Source of the DNA: Arthrobacter sp. MA-N2
Lineage (GTDB): Bacteria; Actinomycetota; Actinomycetes; Actinomycetales; Micrococcaceae
Assembly (NCBI RefSeq): GCF_000517125.1
Contig: NZ_KI912155.1
Coordinates: 1,716,696 to 1,780,695 of the forward strand
DNA: 64,000 nucleotides
Direction: 5' to 3'
Shown here: piece after piece, positions 25,156 to 35,387 of the stretch
Layout of the letters: each line of letters begins with the position of its first letter
Numbering within the stretch: position 1 is the first letter of the stretch
Program-made: the position numbers and the translations under genes
The notes under the pieces: model-generated
What the model was told of the DNA's origin: nothing
The model's database searches: none
What the model saw: the letters and a program-made list of their open reading frames with translations, nothing else

Positions 25156-25989
25156 TCACGTCACATCCGGGGAAGCCTGCCAGCCCAAACGGTTGGAGAC
25201 TTCCGAGGCGGCATGTTGCACGGCTTGAACCACGGCGTCCCTGCTGGCGAGCTTGTGCACGCGGGAGCGGGGAGCGGATGCGGTGATGCAACCAACCACT
25301 TTGCCCCGGTAATCCCGAACCGGAGCAGAGACACCAAACTCCTCCTCGGTAGTGTAACCGTCGTTGACGGCGTAAGCCTGACGGGCCACTTCCTGCAGGT
25401 GGGTGGTGTAGTCAACTGGCAAACCGTCTCCCGCCGTTCGCAGTATCTTCCCGGATTCGATCAGTTCGGTCGCGAGGGCGGGCGCCAGCTCAGCCAGGAA
25501 GACCCGCACCGAAGAACTTTCGAATTTGTTGTACCGGGTTCCGATGGTGGCAGTGTGTTTGACCTGATAGGGGCTGGCAACCTGTTCCACGACGATCGCC
25601 TCGTAGCCGTTCCAGACGGAAATGGCGCTGGTCTCTTGGGTTCTTTCGGTCAACTGCTCCAAATATGGAAGCGCAGCACGGCGGACATCCAGGTCCGCCA
25701 GCAAAGGGCCGGACAAAGCAAGGAGACCGAGCCCGAGCCGATACCGTCCAGTCTCCTCATCCCGCTGCACATATCCAGCTTCTGCTAAACCGCTAAGAAT
25801 GCGCGAGACCGTGCTCTTGTGGAGTCCAACGCGCTGAGCAACCTCAGTCACACCAAGAACCGGATTCTGAACGGAAAAGGCTTCCAGCACGGCAAGACCA
25901 TTCAACAGCGACGCCGCCGCTCCCTGAACCTGCCCGTTGTCCTGCCTCGGCCTGCCTGCCATCTGCGTCCTTTCGCGCGACGTGACCAT
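25156..25989 (-). CDS. IclR-family transcriptional regulator (second copy)
   Basis: The 277-residue protein is a paralog of the convergent neighbour, sharing GAAASLLNGL, VGLHKSTVSRILSGL, ETGRYRLGLG, GTRYNKFESSSVRVFLAEL and GVSAPVRDYRGKVVGCITAS. The effector domain differs mainly around the middle. ATG 25989 has AGGAG 8 bp upstream; ATG 25962 also has a possible site (AAAGGA). The pair probably arose by inverted duplication, and the two may heterodimerise or respond to different effectors. Nothing on its own strand downstream belongs to the pathway until the transporter operon. Confidence 0.88.
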   Translation of the reverse strand: MVTSRERTQMAGRPRQDNGQVQGAAASLLNGLAVLEAFSVQNPVLGVTEVAQRVGLHKSTVSRILSGLAEAGYVQRDEETGRYRLGLGLLALSGPLLADLDVRRAALPYLEQLTERTQETSAISVWNGYEAIVVEQVASPYQVKHTATIGTRYNKFESSSVRVFLAELAPALATELIESGKILRTAGDGLPVDYTTHLQEVARQAYAVNDGYTTEEEFGVSAPVRDYRGKVVGCITASAPRSRVHKLASRDAVVQAVQHAASEVSNRLGWQASPDVT

Positions 25990-26553
25990 CCCGCCACTCC
26001 TTGGCCATCATATGACGCAGTCCAGGCGCAGACACGGAGGGGCGACGCCCCCTTGAGCCCCTTAGCGGGATCTACAAACTCACGTAACTCCGCGGACCCA
26101 GCGGAATCATCGTGATGCTCGCCGAGAAACCGAAGGAAGACTGACGCCCGGCTCAGCCCAAGTAGCCCGTGTCGCTAGCCTCAGGCCGATGTGATGTACG
26201 GTGCGCGGCACTCCAAGCGCAGGACGAAGGCTACGACGCCTACCTCATCGCGACTATTCCGGACACCGGGTACGAGGAGATCCGCTCACGGTCGACATCT
26301 TGGTCATCGTTTTCCTCGACCAGGGGATCTCCCGGGTGGACGACGTGCCGGCCGGCATCGGCAAAGATCCAGGAGCCGTCATTACAGCTCAAACCAGGGC
26401 TACTAGTAGATGCAGCCAACGCCACATTCAGGCTGAGGCACGTGAAGTGGCACTTGGAACAGCAACACCTTGACGGCGCAACCCACGTCGATATGACACA
26501 GCGCCCTGCTGCCTCTGGCTGCGCACGACGACTTCGACCATCCCGAGGAACTG
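25990..26553. other. 564-bp region with a decayed gene fragment
   Basis: No intact gene. It holds the promoter of the second IclR gene at its left end and a frameshifted racemase-like fragment in the middle (separate entry). The right end precedes the DsbA-like gene, whose start has a GAGGAA ribosome site. Confidence 0.5.
26190..26400 (+). pseudogene. Fragment resembling Asp/Glu/hydantoin racemase
   Basis: The plus strand reads ALQAQDEGYDAYLIATIPDT followed by GYEEIRS, which resembles the conserved A-GYDA-VIGC--DPGL---RE segment of aspartate/glutamate and hydantoin racemases. After a frame change it continues as VDILVIVFLDQGISRVDDV, where the family normally has VDIPVVG. No start codon or remainder is present. 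Hydantoin racemases often accompany hydantoinases, so a lost member of the neighbouring island is possible. The match is by eye only. Confidence 0.38.
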
Positions 26554-27441
26554 ATGAGCCCCGTAAACAAATCCCGCCCGACCAAGGCTGAACGCACCGC
26601 CCAGGCACGGGAAAAAGCCCGCGCAATCCGCGAAGCACAGATAAAGAAGGACACACGCAAAAAGCTCCTTGTCGGTTGGGGCATCGTTGCTGCCGCTGTG
26701 GCAATCATCACGGTCATCGCCCTCGTGGTGACCAGCAGCATCCAGCAAAACGCGCCTATCGCCGATCAAGGCCCCACACCGGCCAACGCCAACTTGCACG
26801 GCGGCGTGACGCTGCTGGCGAAGACCGAAGTTGTGAAGTCAGAACCGGCCACCGTCAACGTGACCGATGTACCGGCCTCTGCGGGCACGAAAGCCGCCAC
26901 TGTGACGGTCCCCGGTGGCGAAGCTGAGGCTGGAAAGCCCGTCAAGGTCATCGCGTACATCGACTTCATCTGCCCAGCTTGCAAACAAATCGAAACCGCC
27001 AACCGTGAGTCGCTTACGAACCTACGCAATGAAGGGAGAATCTCCCTCGAGTTCCGCCCGGTCGGGTTCTTGGATCAAAGGTCTACCACCAACTACTCCT
27101 CCCGTGCAGCCAATGCGGCTGCTTGCGTAGTGAACTCCTCGCCGGAGAAATACGTCGACTTCTTCAACCTGCTCTTCGAACGCCAGCCTGCTGAAGGCGG
27201 ATCGGGCATCCCCGACAAGGACCTCAAGGCCATGGCAAAGGAAGTCGGCGCAGCGAACATCGACTCCTGCGTCGACAGCAAACAATTCCGTCCCTGGGTT
27301 AAGCACTCCACCCGGGCCGGCGCAGCAGCCGGCATCACAAGCACGCCCGCCGTATTCATCGAGGGCAAGCAATGGAACGGCAGGACCAACCTCACCACCG
27401 ACATCCAAACAGCGATTGATGCAAAGAAAAAGGCCTCCTGA
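26554..27441 (+). CDS. Membrane-anchored DsbA-like thiol-disulfide protein
   Basis: The 295-residue protein has a charged N-terminus (1-36), one membrane helix (about 37-61) and an extracytoplasmic thioredoxin-4/DsbA-like domain with the active-site C140-P-A-C143 and the cis-proline segment TSTPAVF. Extra cysteines at ACVV and DSCVD may form a structural disulfide. It likely helps fold secreted proteins in the cell-wall space. ATG 26554 follows GAGGAA. The gene is monocistronic, with a hairpin downstream. Arthrobacter genomes commonly carry such proteins. Confidence 0.87.
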   Translation: MSPVNKSRPTKAERTAQAREKARAIREAQIKKDTRKKLLVGWGIVAAAVAIITVIALVVTSSIQQNAPIADQGPTPANANLHGGVTLLAKTEVVKSEPATVNVTDVPASAGTKAATVTVPGGEAEAGKPVKVIAYIDFICPACKQIETANRESLTNLRNEGRISLEFRPVGFLDQRSTTNYSSRAANAAACVVNSSPEKYVDFFNLLFERQPAEGGSGIPDKDLKAMAKEVGAANIDSCVDSKQFRPWVKHSTRAGAAAGITSTPAVFIEGKQWNGRTNLTTDIQTAIDAKKKAS

Positions 27442-27610
27442 ATTGACGGCGGGTTCCGGACGTTGCTTGTCTGCAACGCTGACTCCAGAGCCGTCCTCGT
27501 CTCCGTCATGATTCAGCCGCACTGCGCTACTAATCCATGACTGGCTGGCCTCGGCCATCGGATACTCCCGGGCCAGCCAGGCACCACCTTTGTGTGGGTT
27601 CATCAGAAAG

Positions 27611-27664
27611 TGCTGGGGCCCGTCCTGTTTGGCGTGCAGACTAGGGCAACAACGGGCCCCAGCA
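27611..27664 (+). terminator. Hairpin after the DsbA-like gene
   Basis: TGCTGGGGCCCGT (27611-27623) pairs perfectly with ACGGGCCCCAGCA (27652-27664) across a 28-nt loop. It lies 170 bp past the stop codon and lacks a T-run. Confidence 0.5.
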
Positions 27665-28114
27665 TCAACTGGTTAGCTAAGACCAGCCTTCACCCCGCTC
27701 GGGGAGCCAACCGCTCCGGCGCTTCACGGTTCGGCATCGCTTGGTCCTTCCACTCTCTCGACAGGCAGGCATGACGACGCAGGAATCCATGCAGACGCCA
27801 GAGCGGGTTCATGACGGTGCGGGCGGGGAAGGGGCGGGGGAAGGAAGGGGCAGACGCACGGGAAGGATCGCGCGCGATCTAGCGGCTGTCTTAAGGGAAG
27901 TCGGTCGACAATCCCTGTGGCCAGGAGGCCAAGCAAACCCGGCCATATGGTCATCGGTACAGCATCGCACCCGCCAAGAGCCGGTGCCCAAATGGCAAGA
28001 CTGCATGGATCCCCTCCGCTCAGGGATCATTTAGTTCATCAGCTGGATTCCGGAACAGGCCACTGAAATCAAGGTTCCCCGGTTTCAAGAACTTCCCAGC
28101 CCTGCAAACTGATG

Positions 28115-28157
28115 CACGAAAGGTGTGGAGAAGTAGAACTTCTCCACACCTTTCGTG
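28115..28157. terminator. Perfect 19-bp hairpin after the surface protein gene
   Basis: The arms at 28115-28133 and 28139-28157 are exact reverse complements around a 5-nt loop. It lies about 27 bp beyond the stop of the minus-strand surface protein gene and is very likely its terminator. It is one of the longest perfect stems in the window. Confidence 0.8.
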
Positions 28158-28183
28158 GTGCTGCCGGGTCTTGCTGGTACCGC

Positions 28184-29347
28184 TTATGCTGTCTGGTTCC
28201 GGTTCCTGCGGCGGTATAGGAAGGTGCCGCCGGCTGCCAGGCCGGCCACGCCGATCATGCCTGCGGCGGCTGCGCCGACTTGCTCGCTGATCATGGGGAC
28301 CGCAGCAATCACGGGGGTTCTGTACTGCAGCGTGGTCAGTCCGCCCTTGATGGTGTTGTTGGTCCCGGTGCTATTGGTCATGTTGAACACGCCGTCGCTG
28401 TAGAGGGTGTTCTCTGCTGCCGAAGCAGCGACAGCTACGGGCGTGGTGAACTTCACCGCGCTTATCTGACCGTTAGCGGCTGCCGGGATGGTGATGTTCC
28501 CGTTGCAGGTCATGTTCTTGTTGCCGTTGGACAGGGTGCAGTTCGTGAATACCGGGCTGGAGCCTGCCGATTGCACTCCCCCAACAATGTCGGTCCCCCA
28601 GACCTGGTTACTGGTAAACGTCGAGTTGGCCGGAGCAGTCAAATACAGCGTCACGTTACCCGTTTCAGCCGCGCTCCACGTGTTCTCAACAGTGGCCCCC
28701 ACATCACCGGTCCCTCCCGGCGGGATAGTGTTCGCCGCGTTCACCTTAGGGGCCTCGGACTCAACCTTCGCCACAACATTCACGTCCAGCGTGCCGTCCT
28801 TGATCTCGTAGGCCTCGCCGGTGGCATGGTCTGTGTACTGCATCACTGCGGCCGCGGAGTACGTCCCCGGGGTCGCCGTGGGGCTCACCGTGACCTGCGG
28901 CGAGAATCGGAACAAGTCGTTAGTGGGCCAACCGCTGCTCGCTGAACCAGAAGCGGATCCCCCGGTGCAGGTGAGGGTGGTCCCGCCACCGCCGACGGTG
29001 CATCCGCTCAGTTTGAGGTCGTTCGCTGCATAGCTTGTCCCGTCGGAGGAGTACGACGTCGGAACGGTGGACTGATCCGGGAACGTTGTACCGGCCGGGG
29101 CATAGAACGTTATGGTGGGAACCGACCCCGATTCGCGGATTTCACCCGGGCTACCGGTGTTCTTGTACGTCCAGTTAAGCGTGGTCGTCTGGCCTTGGAC
29201 GGCTTGTACAACCGTCGGCTGGTTCTGCCCGATAAATGTGACGGCGAATGCCGGTGATGCCATTGCAACAGACCCCGCGGCAAGGGACGCAACGGCAAGC
29301 AAGGGCCCTACCACCCGTCCAGCACGCCTTTTAGTGATACTTTTCAT
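28184..29347 (-). CDS. Secreted surface protein with C-terminal membrane anchor
   Basis: The 387-residue protein starts with a typical signal peptide (basic MKSITKRR, a hydrophobic core, cleavage near SPAFA). The mature part is Thr/Ser/Asn-rich and beta-like, with two similar segments each ending in a small disulfide-type CTV...LTC or CTLSN...MTC motif, reminiscent of DUF11/fimbrial-isopeptide-type repeats. A C-terminal helix (AAGMIGVAGLAAGGTFLY) and RRRNRNQ tail anchor it. No LPXTG sorting motif is present. The gene stands alone; the function is probably cell-surface or envelope structure. Confidence 0.7.
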   Translation of the reverse strand: MKSITKRRAGRVVGPLLAVASLAAGSVAMASPAFAVTFIGQNQPTVVQAVQGQTTTLNWTYKNTGSPGEIRESGSVPTITFYAPAGTTFPDQSTVPTSYSSDGTSYAANDLKLSGCTVGGGGTTLTCTGGSASGSASSGWPTNDLFRFSPQVTVSPTATPGTYSAAAVMQYTDHATGEAYEIKDGTLDVNVVAKVESEAPKVNAANTIPPGGTGDVGATVENTWSAAETGNVTLYLTAPANSTFTSNQVWGTDIVGGVQSAGSSPVFTNCTLSNGNKNMTCNGNITIPAAANGQISAVKFTTPVAVAASAAENTLYSDGVFNMTNSTGTNNTIKGGLTTLQYRTPVIAAVPMISEQVGAAAAGMIGVAGLAAGGTFLYRRRNRNQTA

Positions 29348-29552
29348 AATCTTCCCTCTGGTTTTGTCCGGGCCACCTCAGACCCGGCCCGTCTGATTCA
29401 TGGATACCGATCCCCTGACGGGGCGGCCATTAGCTAGTAACCAGTCGGAGCAGATTGTGACGGAGCCCGGCCACTGGCCAGCACCGTTCACCATCAGAGA
29501 GAAATCGTGCGCAGACAGCGGGTCTGGACAGGTCAAGGGGCCGCGGATAAGG

Positions 29553-29780
29553 CCGCAGCTGACCGGATAGGCATAGAACGGCCCCGTCTGCAGCGGAACG
29601 ACCCAATTGCTCTTAGGGGGGCGACGGCGGCTGCCCGGCCGTCCTTGATGGTCGGGTCGAAAGCGGCACTGGAGGTGATCGACCCGCACGCAGATGCCGC
29701 TGCGCTGGCCGCCGCAGCAGTGCCGATCAGGCGCTGGGCAAGTACGTTGATTTCGGCCGTGGTGACGGTTCCGGGGGATT
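29553..29780 (-). pseudogene. Fragment of a tricarballylate-dehydrogenase-like flavoprotein
   Basis: The minus strand encodes FDPTIKDGRAAAVAP and, after a +1 frame change, KSNWVVPLQTGPFYAYPVSC. The intact flavoprotein at 47.8-49.4 kb has HPSVKDGRAAEVVPPKSNWA then IDTAPFYGYAVTCG at the equivalent place, so the homology is clear. Only about 75 codons of the C-terminal substrate-binding part remain, without the FAD-binding N-terminus. This is a dead relative of that gene, lying just upstream of an SDR gene on the opposite strand. Confidence 0.68.
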
Positions 29781-29901
29781 AGGCCCGGTTGAATCCAGAG
29801 CGAACTGGTAGACACCGGGCACCGGCCAATGCGCGGATGGTCACCATTTACGGTCCCAACCACGAAATGGTCGTGCGAGATGTGGGCCGTCACACATTTA
29901 G

Positions 29902-29930
29902 TTGACAAAACAAGTATTAGTGCCAAGCTA
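29902..29930 (+). promoter_or_regulatory. Possible sigma-70-type promoter of the SDR gene
   Basis: A consensus TTGACA lies at 29902-29907, and the weak -10 candidate (AAGCTA, 29925-29930) is 17 bp downstream. The palindromic site starting 6 bp further on would overlap the transcription start, a position typical of repression. Confidence 0.35.
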
Positions 29931-29935
29931 AATGC

Positions 29936-29957
29936 ATACGCATATATAAATGCGTAT
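29936..29957. promoter_or_regulatory. Operator candidate ATACGCAT-N6-ATGCGTAT
   Basis: Perfect 8-bp arms (29936-29943 and 29950-29957) surround an AT-only 6-bp centre, 54 bp upstream of the SDR start codon. Size and symmetry fit a GntR- or TetR-type dimer. No regulator gene is adjacent. Confidence 0.55.
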
Positions 29958-30011
29958 CACGGGAGCGTGGACACGACCGTGACCGCAATCGCTTACAGAT
30001 TGGACTGACTC

Positions 30012-30731
30012 ATGCAGCTCGAGAACAAGGTCGCATTCATCACCGGCGGCGGATCGGGGCTCGGTCTCGCCACCGCAAAGACCTTCATCGCGGAAGGTGC
30101 GAAGGTCATGATCTTCGACTTCAACCCCAAGTCCCAGGAAGTCGCCGACGAGATCGGCGCGAAGTTCGTCCAGGGCGACGTTTCAAAGGCCGAGAGCGTC
30201 GAGGCCGCCGTCGCGAAGACGGTCGAGGAGTTTGGCAGCCTTCACATTGCCGTCGCCTCGGCGGGTGTCGGCGGCGAGGGCGACGTCGTCACCTCGACCG
30301 TCGAAAACTGGGAGCGCACCAATGGCATCGACTACTCAGGGGTGTTCTATACGAACAAGTACGTCATCGAGCAGCTCCTGAAACAGGGCGACGGCGGCGT
30401 GGTTGTCAACCTTGCTTCGATGTTCGGTCTCGTGGCCGTCTCGAACAACATTGCTTACTCGGCCTCGAAGGGCGGCGTTGTCAATATGACCCGCGCAGCC
30501 GGGACGATGTACGCCAAGGAGGGTATCCGGGTGAACGCGGTGGCTCCGGGGGTCATCCGTACCCCGCTCATTGACGAGCCGACCCTGGAGCAGTATGCAA
30601 ACCTCCACCCGGCCGGTCGCGTTGGCGAGGCGCAGGAGGTCGCCGACCTCATCACCTTCCTCGCGAGCGACAAGGCGAAGTTCATCACCGGCGCGATCAT
30701 TCCGATCGACGGCGGCTATACGGCCGTCTAA
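30012..30731 (+). CDS. Short-chain dehydrogenase/reductase
   Basis: The 239-residue classical SDR has the cofactor motif TGGGSGLG (11-18), D36 after the second strand (favouring NAD), and the catalytic residues S136, Y149 and K153 (YSASK). The C-terminal GAIIPIDGGYTA is typical of 3-oxoacyl-ACP-reductase-like SDRs that oxidise secondary alcohols. The substrate is unknown. It is monocistronic, preceded by a promoter with a strong palindrome and followed by a hairpin. It lies beside the wreck of a flavoprotein related to one in the catabolic cluster at 42-54 kb, which hints at a former larger pathway here. Confidence 0.85.
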   Translation: MQLENKVAFITGGGSGLGLATAKTFIAEGAKVMIFDFNPKSQEVADEIGAKFVQGDVSKAESVEAAVAKTVEEFGSLHIAVASAGVGGEGDVVTSTVENWERTNGIDYSGVFYTNKYVIEQLLKQGDGGVVVNLASMFGLVAVSNNIAYSASKGGVVNMTRAAGTMYAKEGIRVNAVAPGVIRTPLIDEPTLEQYANLHPAGRVGEAQEVADLITFLASDKAKFITGAIIPIDGGYTAV

Positions 30732-32590
<1,859 letters not shown>

Positions 32591-32823
32591 CTTGCCGCGC
32601 GGAAAACAGCGGTCCAGGAAGGCCGGTTTCGTCAGATTTCAACTGGCGGCGCGGGTATTCGTGGGGCGGGAGTAGCCAGCGCCAAAGGCGCCGCCCAGCC
32701 TTGGGGCGTGACAGAACGAACACCTGACGAGTCTTGCTTGCGTGGATTGAATGATGTTCTACTCCTTAGGGGTAAACGCGCGTTCACCGTCCCCACAAGC
32801 CGCCCCTTAGCTGAAAGCAAGAG

Positions 32824-34794
32824 ATGACTCGCTCCACTGCCCTGACAACAGCACGGCCGTCCTCGACCGCCATCACTGCGGTACTGGCCCTCAGCGGCAC
32901 CCTTGTTGCCCTGATGCAAACACTTGTGGTTCCACTCCTCCCGGATTTCCCCGGAATCCTGGGAGTATCTGCCGACGACGCGTCCTGGCTTGTGACTGCC
33001 ACCTTGCTCGCGAGCGCGGTGGCCACGCCCATCGTTTCCCGCAGTGCGGACATGTATGGGAAACGCAAGATGATGGTGGTGTGCCTTGCCATCATGGTGG
33101 CAGGCTCGGTGATGGCAGCGGTTGGGGCTTCGTTCGTGTGGCTGATCATCGGGCGGACGCTCCAGGGCTTCGCCACGGCCCTGATTCCCGTGGGTATCAG
33201 CATCATGCGCGATGAGCTGCCCAAGGAGAAGATGGGTTCCGCGGTTGCGTTGATGAGTGCCACCCTGGGAATCGGTAGTGCTTTGGGGTTGCCCCTCGCC
33301 GGAGTCCTGTACCAGAGCTTGGGGTGGGCCTCGATATTCTGGGTTTCCGCGGCCGCAGGCACACTGCTGCTCGTTGCAGTGGTTTTGGTAGTCCCCGAGT
33401 CCAAGGTCCGCACCCCGGGTCGCTTCGACTATGCCGGCGCGTTGGTGTTGTCCGCAGCGTTGGCCGCCCTGTTGCTGGCCATTTCCAAGGGAGGTTCCTG
33501 GGGCTGGCGTTCGGAGTCGGTTCTGCTGCTTTTCCTCACCGCCGCAATACTGCTGACCGTCTGGGTCCCCTATGAGCTTAAGGTCAGCCAGCCGATGGTT
33601 GACCTGCGCACCTCGGCCCGCCGGCCCGTGTTGATGACCAACGTGGCCTCGCTGCTGATCGGCTTCGCCATGTTCGCCAACATGCTCTTGACCACCCAGC
33701 AGCTGCAGCTGCCCGCCTCCACCGGCTACGGCTTCGAGCTGAGCGTGATCACTGCGGGCCTCTGCATGGTCCCGTCCGGCCTCGCGATGGTGATATTCGC
33801 ACCCATTTCCGGGCGCATCATCCGGGTCTTCGGCGGAAAGACCGCGCTGATGGCCGGGGCAGCCGTCATGATTGCCGGCTACGTAGGCCGCGTCTTCTTC
33901 TACGATTCCATAGCTTCCGTGATCATCGGCTCAACGGTGGTGAGCGTGGGTACAGCCATTGCGTATGCTTCCATGCCGACACTCATCATGGGTGCCGTGC
34001 CCATTACCGAAACTGCCTCCGCCAACGGGTTGAACAGCCTCGTCCGGTCCATCGGTACGTCGACGTCCAGTGCGGCGGTTGCCGCCGTCCTCACCTCGGT
34101 CACCCTGACGGTCGGGTCCAAGAGACTCCCCGCATTCGATGCCTTCAAGGACGTCTTCTGGATGGCCGTGCTTGCGTCGGCCGCTTCCATTCTGGCGGCA
34201 GTCTTCATCCCACGCGCCGCCGCTGCCCTGCGTCCGCCCGCGGGCGCAGTCGAAGCCGGCGAGCTCGTGGTTCAGGGACGCGTACTGGCGCCCGACCACC
34301 GCCCCCTCACTCCCGCCGTCGTCACCGTTCTCCAGACCGGCGGCCAGCCGGTGGATTGGGGCCGCGTGGACACTGAGGGGAACTATTCCGTGGCCCTCCC
34401 CGGCGCAGGCAAATACCTCATGGTGGCCAATGCAGCTGGCTGGACACCCACGGCCGAAGTCTTTGAGTTCGACGGACGCACTCTCGAGCACAACGTCCTG
34501 CTGCGCGACCGGCTGACAATCGGCGGCGAAGTAAGCGTGGCCGGCGAGGGGATTGCCGGTGCCGTGGTGACCTTGCTCGAAGCCGGCGGCGGACACGTTG
34601 CCACCACCAGGACCGACGCTGACGGGATGTACGCCTTTCCGCTGCCCCCGGCAGGCCGCTACCTCGTGACCATGCTTCAGCCGTTGACGGAGCGGGCAAT
34701 CGCGCAGAAGCTCGCGGTGGACAACCGCTCCGTCACCCTGGATCTCGCCGCGCCGCCCGTTGGGGAAATCTCCGAAGAACCGGTGGGAATGTGA
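32824..34794 (+). CDS. MFS transporter fused to carboxypeptidase-regulatory-like domains
   Basis: Residues 1 to about 475 form a 14-helix drug-efflux-type (DHA2) MFS protein with the motif A loop SRSADMYGKRK and motif C-like GSALGLPLAGVL. The remaining 180 residues contain two CarboxypepD_reg/Cna-B-like beta-sandwich repeats, each with the pattern V-G-V--V---G--V----TD--G-Y---LP-AG-Y: ELVVQGRVLAPDHRPL and then LTIGGEVSVAGEGIAGAVVT. The fusion is unusual for a transporter; the tail should lie in the cytosol if helix number is even. The start could be ATG 32824. Its stop overlaps the TetR gene start, so the pair are coexpressed. Confidence 0.85.
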   Translation: MTRSTALTTARPSSTAITAVLALSGTLVALMQTLVVPLLPDFPGILGVSADDASWLVTATLLASAVATPIVSRSADMYGKRKMMVVCLAIMVAGSVMAAVGASFVWLIIGRTLQGFATALIPVGISIMRDELPKEKMGSAVALMSATLGIGSALGLPLAGVLYQSLGWASIFWVSAAAGTLLLVAVVLVVPESKVRTPGRFDYAGALVLSAALAALLLAISKGGSWGWRSESVLLLFLTAAILLTVWVPYELKVSQPMVDLRTSARRPVLMTNVASLLIGFAMFANMLLTTQQLQLPASTGYGFELSVITAGLCMVPSGLAMVIFAPISGRIIRVFGGKTALMAGAAVMIAGYVGRVFFYDSIASVIIGSTVVSVGTAIAYASMPTLIMGAVPITETASANGLNSLVRSIGTSTSSAAVAAVLTSVTLTVGSKRLPAFDAFKDVFWMAVLASAASILAAVFIPRAAAALRPPAGAVEAGELVVQGRVLAPDHRPLTPAVVTVLQTGGQPVDWGRVDTEGNYSVALPGAGKYLMVANAAGWTPTAEVFEFDGRTLEHNVLLRDRLTIGGEVSVAGEGIAGAVVTLLEAGGGHVATTRTDADGMYAFPLPPAGRYLVTMLQPLTERAIAQKLAVDNRSVTLDLAAPPVGEISEEPVGM

Positions 34795-35336
34795 GCATCA
34801 CTAGCCACGAAGCGATCCTCCGCTCAGCTGCACACCTTTTTGGCGAGCGCGGCTACCGGGCCGTGACGGTGCGGGACATCGCCGCAAAGGCGGGCGTGTC
34901 GGCGGCCTTGGTCATAAAACAGTTTCTTAGCAAGGAAAGGCTTTATGCGGCCGTGCAACCGGACGAATCGGCGCTCGCCGAACTGGACGTCCCGACGTCG
35001 GAGCTCGGCAGGGCCCTCGTGTTCCGCGTGCTGATGCGTCGGGAACGCGGACACCAGGAACCCTGGGCCGCCATCCCGTTCGCCGTGCTGGATGCGCCCA
35101 GCACGGACGCTGCCCGGGCCGACATTCGTGAGCGCTACCTCTCCGCCATCGCCCGCCTCATCGGCGACCGCTCAGCGGACCGCCGCTTCGCATCCACGGT
35201 GACTACCTTGATGATCGGCTTCGGCGAAGGCGTACGCACCCTGGGCCTGTTCGACGGCTGGAGTTTTGACGAACTGATGTCGCACTACGGAGCAATCGTC
35301 CAGGCCCAGATCGACGCATGCACTGCGGCAACGTAG
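34791..35336 (+). CDS. TetR-family transcriptional regulator
   Basis: The 181-residue protein has an N-terminal TetR helix-turn-helix (AHLFGERGYRAVTVRDIAAK, then AGVSAALVIKQFLSKERLYA). The C-terminal ligand domain is of the short TetR type. GTG 34791 overlaps the transporter stop by 4 bp (GTGA), so expression is coupled. It most likely represses the upstream efflux gene and responds to an exported compound. Confidence 0.87.
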   Translation: MSITSHEAILRSAAHLFGERGYRAVTVRDIAAKAGVSAALVIKQFLSKERLYAAVQPDESALAELDVPTSELGRALVFRVLMRRERGHQEPWAAIPFAVLDAPSTDAARADIRERYLSAIARLIGDRSADRRFASTVTTLMIGFGEGVRTLGLFDGWSFDELMSHYGAIVQAQIDACTAAT

Positions 35337-35360
35337 GCATTGCTGACTTCTGGGTGTTGC

Positions 35361-35383
35361 CCTGCCGGTCGGATACCGGCAGG
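35361..35383. terminator. Hairpin between convergent TetR and livH genes
   Basis: CCTGCCGGT (35361-35369) pairs with ACCGGCAGG (35375-35383) around a 5-nt loop; a second small stem AACGCT/AGCGTT follows. The position between convergent stops fits a shared terminator. Confidence 0.6.
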
Positions 35384-35387
35384 AACG

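Larger units (their letters stand above)
27442..28183. other. 742-bp intergenic region with two terminators
   Basis: It holds the terminator of the DsbA-like gene and that of the surface protein gene. A plus-strand frame from ATG 27771 to 28034 could encode 87 residues (ending PKWQDCMDPLRSGII), but it has no ribosome site and a low-complexity Gly/Arg section, so I do not call it a gene. Confidence 0.5.
29348..30011. other. 664-bp region with flavoprotein fragment and SDR promoter
   Basis: The left part (29348-29550) shows nothing recognisable, the middle holds the remains of a flavoprotein gene, and 29890-30011 is an AT-rich promoter region with a palindrome. The three parts are described separately. 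Confidence 0.55.

Noticed and set aside
27771..28034. 87-codon plus-strand frame
   Set aside because: No ribosome site, low-complexity Gly/Arg segment, and no recognisable domain.
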